A stretch of 5,805 bases of DNA. Source: Candidatus Woesearchaeota archaeon (GTDB taxonomy: Archaea > Nanobdellota > Nanobdellia > Woesearchaeales > JAUUYB01). Made by a program: the position numbers and the translations under genes. Every line of letters starts with the position of its first letter. The first letter of the stretch is position 1. Location: the NCBI GenBank assembly GCA_030590605.1, contig JAUUYB010000076.1, positions 1-5,805 on the forward strand, in the 5' to 3' direction. Below are positions 4,708 through 5,805 of this stretch, in pieces. Below the pieces are notes generated by a model. It was not told where the DNA came from, did not search any database, and saw only the letters and a list, made by a program, of their open reading frames with translations.

Positions 4708-5805
4708 ATGGGGGGAAAAATATATCCAGTAATTATCTCATGTCTCATTTTCCTATCGCTAGCTATCTTTGTCAATGCTTCTGATAATATCGAGTTGATT
4801 TACGACGATGCCAGCCTTCTTAAAGTACAATATCAAATAATAGAGGATCCTGTCTGTGAGCCAGTGGAAGAAATCTTAGGACACTTAACCAGAGAAGATC
4901 TAGATGAGTTGGAATCAGGTTCAATTGCAAACGAGCATGGAACCTTTGAATATCAGCAGACATTGAGACTTGGGGAATCTGCATGTGTGGTCTATGGAGA
5001 TTATAGTGAAGGAATAGGTGTCTATCTCCACTTCCCGGAAGGTCAGGACCTCATCGATTTTAGTCTTGATTTCCCAGATCCATTACAATCAGATATTGAT
5101 TCAGATGGTGATCTAGACGATATAGATAACAAGAAAATCAGACTCTTCGGAACCCAGTATACAATAATAGATACAGAATACAGTTCTGGAATGATACTCC
5201 TCATGGGAGGAAATGTCCAGGATACAATGCAGGAATACGAACAGAAATCATATACTGTTGAGGGGAACTCGTATACCTTAGAGATAGTCGCAATCTCCAG
5301 CGGTTCAGAGGCAATTCTTAAGGTCAATGGCGAAACTTCGTCAAAGATAACTGAAGGGGAATCCTATTCATTCTCTGACGGCCTCAGCGTCGGAATCAAA
5401 ACCATCCTTGAAAATGAAGGCACTGAAACAGGGGGTGGAGACCTAGTCTCTTTCTACTTGGGATCAGATACCATCCTATTAGCGGACGACGAGGAGATCG
5501 AATATCAGGGAACCTCCATCGATGCAAGGGCTTCTGTCTATCTTTCTCAATCTGAAGGAAAAGCATTGCTCCACGGAATCGGAATCACCTGGCAGCCCCC
5601 AGAGGATATCTATGTCGCACTAGATGACGAACTATCAGACCATCTAAGCGGCACTGAACGCGATAACCTCCTGTTCCGGCAGTTAGATATCGAACTCAAA
5701 GGACCGGATGATCCTTGCGGCGATGGATTATGCACCGAAGATGAAGACTGCGAAAAAGACAATTGCTGCAGTGGTAATGAAATTGACCTTGATGAATCCG
5801 ATGAC
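4708..5805 (+). CDS. S-layer-like secreted protein with Ca-binding-like linker and Cys cluster (3' end missing)
   Basis: The frame is open from ATG 4708 to the window edge, 366 codons, with no stop. It starts with a signal peptide (MGGKIYPVIISCLIFLSL, cleavage probable after A24). Residues 129-141 (DIDSDGDLDDIDN) are an acidic, thrombospondin-type-3 or EF-loop-like stretch that would suit calcium. From about 143 a domain reads KIRLFGTQYTIIDTEYSSG, later YTVEGNSYTLEIVAISSG, ILKVNGETSSKITEGESYSF and VSFYLGSDTILL. This pattern is characteristic of the archaeal S-layer-type domain found in many DPANN surface proteins. Near the visible end, cysteines at 337, 342, 348, 353 and 354 lie in CGDGLCTEDEDCEKDNCC, a disulfide- or metal-binding-looking motif often repeated in such proteins. 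The role is cell-surface by family; whether it forms the lattice itself is not shown. A C-terminal anchor would lie beyond the window. Confidence 0.82.
   Translation, partial: MGGKIYPVIISCLIFLSLAIFVNASDNIELIYDDASLLKVQYQIIEDPVCEPVEEILGHLTREDLDELESGSIANEHGTFEYQQTLRLGESACVVYGDYSEGIGVYLHFPEGQDLIDFSLDFPDPLQSDIDSDGDLDDIDNKKIRLFGTQYTIIDTEYSSGMILLMGGNVQDTMQEYEQKSYTVEGNSYTLEIVAISSGSEAILKVNGETSSKITEGESYSFSDGLSVGIKTILENEGTETGGGDLVSFYLGSDTILLADDEEIEYQGTSIDARASVYLSQSEGKALLHGIGITWQPPEDIYVALDDELSDHLSGTERDNLLFRQLDIELKGPDDPCGDGLCTEDEDCEKDNCCSGNEIDLDESDD

Noticed and set aside
4566..4784. Plus-strand ORF of 72 codons starting in the tRNA intron
   Set aside because: It covers the tRNA 3' half, the T-run and the S-layer-gene promoter, and overlaps that gene's signal peptide out of frame.
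5043..5327. Minus-strand ORF of 94 codons
   Set aside because: It is antisense to the S-layer-like coding frame, which has recognisable domain motifs throughout.

Overview
The window looks archaeal, most likely from a DPANN-type lineage (Woesearchaeota-like). The reasons are TATA/BRE promoters about 26-30 bases upstream of start codons, several apparently leaderless starts, a tRNA-Tyr with an intron in the anticodon loop and a C1-G72 acceptor end, secreted proteins with an archaeal S-layer-type domain, and small genes in short spacers. The lineage is inferred from protein style and gene architecture, not from a marker gene.

All genes read on the + strand. From left to right: the 3' part of an MnmC-like SAM-dependent methyltransferase (3-590); a small unknown ORF coupled to it (605-760); a 438-residue helical protein with HD-phosphohydrolase signatures of the RelA/SpoT hydrolase type (826-2142), closed by a hairpin that starts inside its stop codon; a 379-base intergenic region with a complex inverted-repeat element (2295-2466); a secreted or membrane-anchored protein with Ig-like domains on both sides of one membrane helix (2522-3967); two hairpins; a 41-residue four-cysteine protein (4063-4188); a 326-base spacer made almost entirely of three back-to-back long hairpins (4207-4464); an intron-containing tRNA-Tyr(GTA) (4515-4637); and the first 366 codons of an S-layer-like secreted protein with a calcium-binding-like linker and a cysteine cluster (4708 to the window end).

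The most interesting content is non-coding. The elements at 2341-2466 and 4351-4464 share one unusual architecture: an outer stem ending in AAAATG/CATTTT, a strongly asymmetric internal loop (CTTC opposite TCTWCMTCTGTA), a 13-bp inner stem, and a 46-48 base terminal loop. The stem sequences differ between the copies, but every difference is compensated in the partner strand, while the internal loop stays nearly constant. This is what a conserved structured RNA or a folded single-stranded DNA site would look like. A third, solitary right arm (2295-2330) can pair perfectly with the inner left arm of the first copy, which would make two mutually exclusive folds. Both full copies end 12-16 bases before a TATA box, one serving the membrane protein and one the tRNA. 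I do not recognise this element as a known family.

The genes do not form one pathway. The methyltransferase (tRNA wobble modification, by family) and tRNA-Tyr belong to translation, the HD protein possibly to nucleotide-signal turnover, and the two large secreted proteins to the cell envelope.
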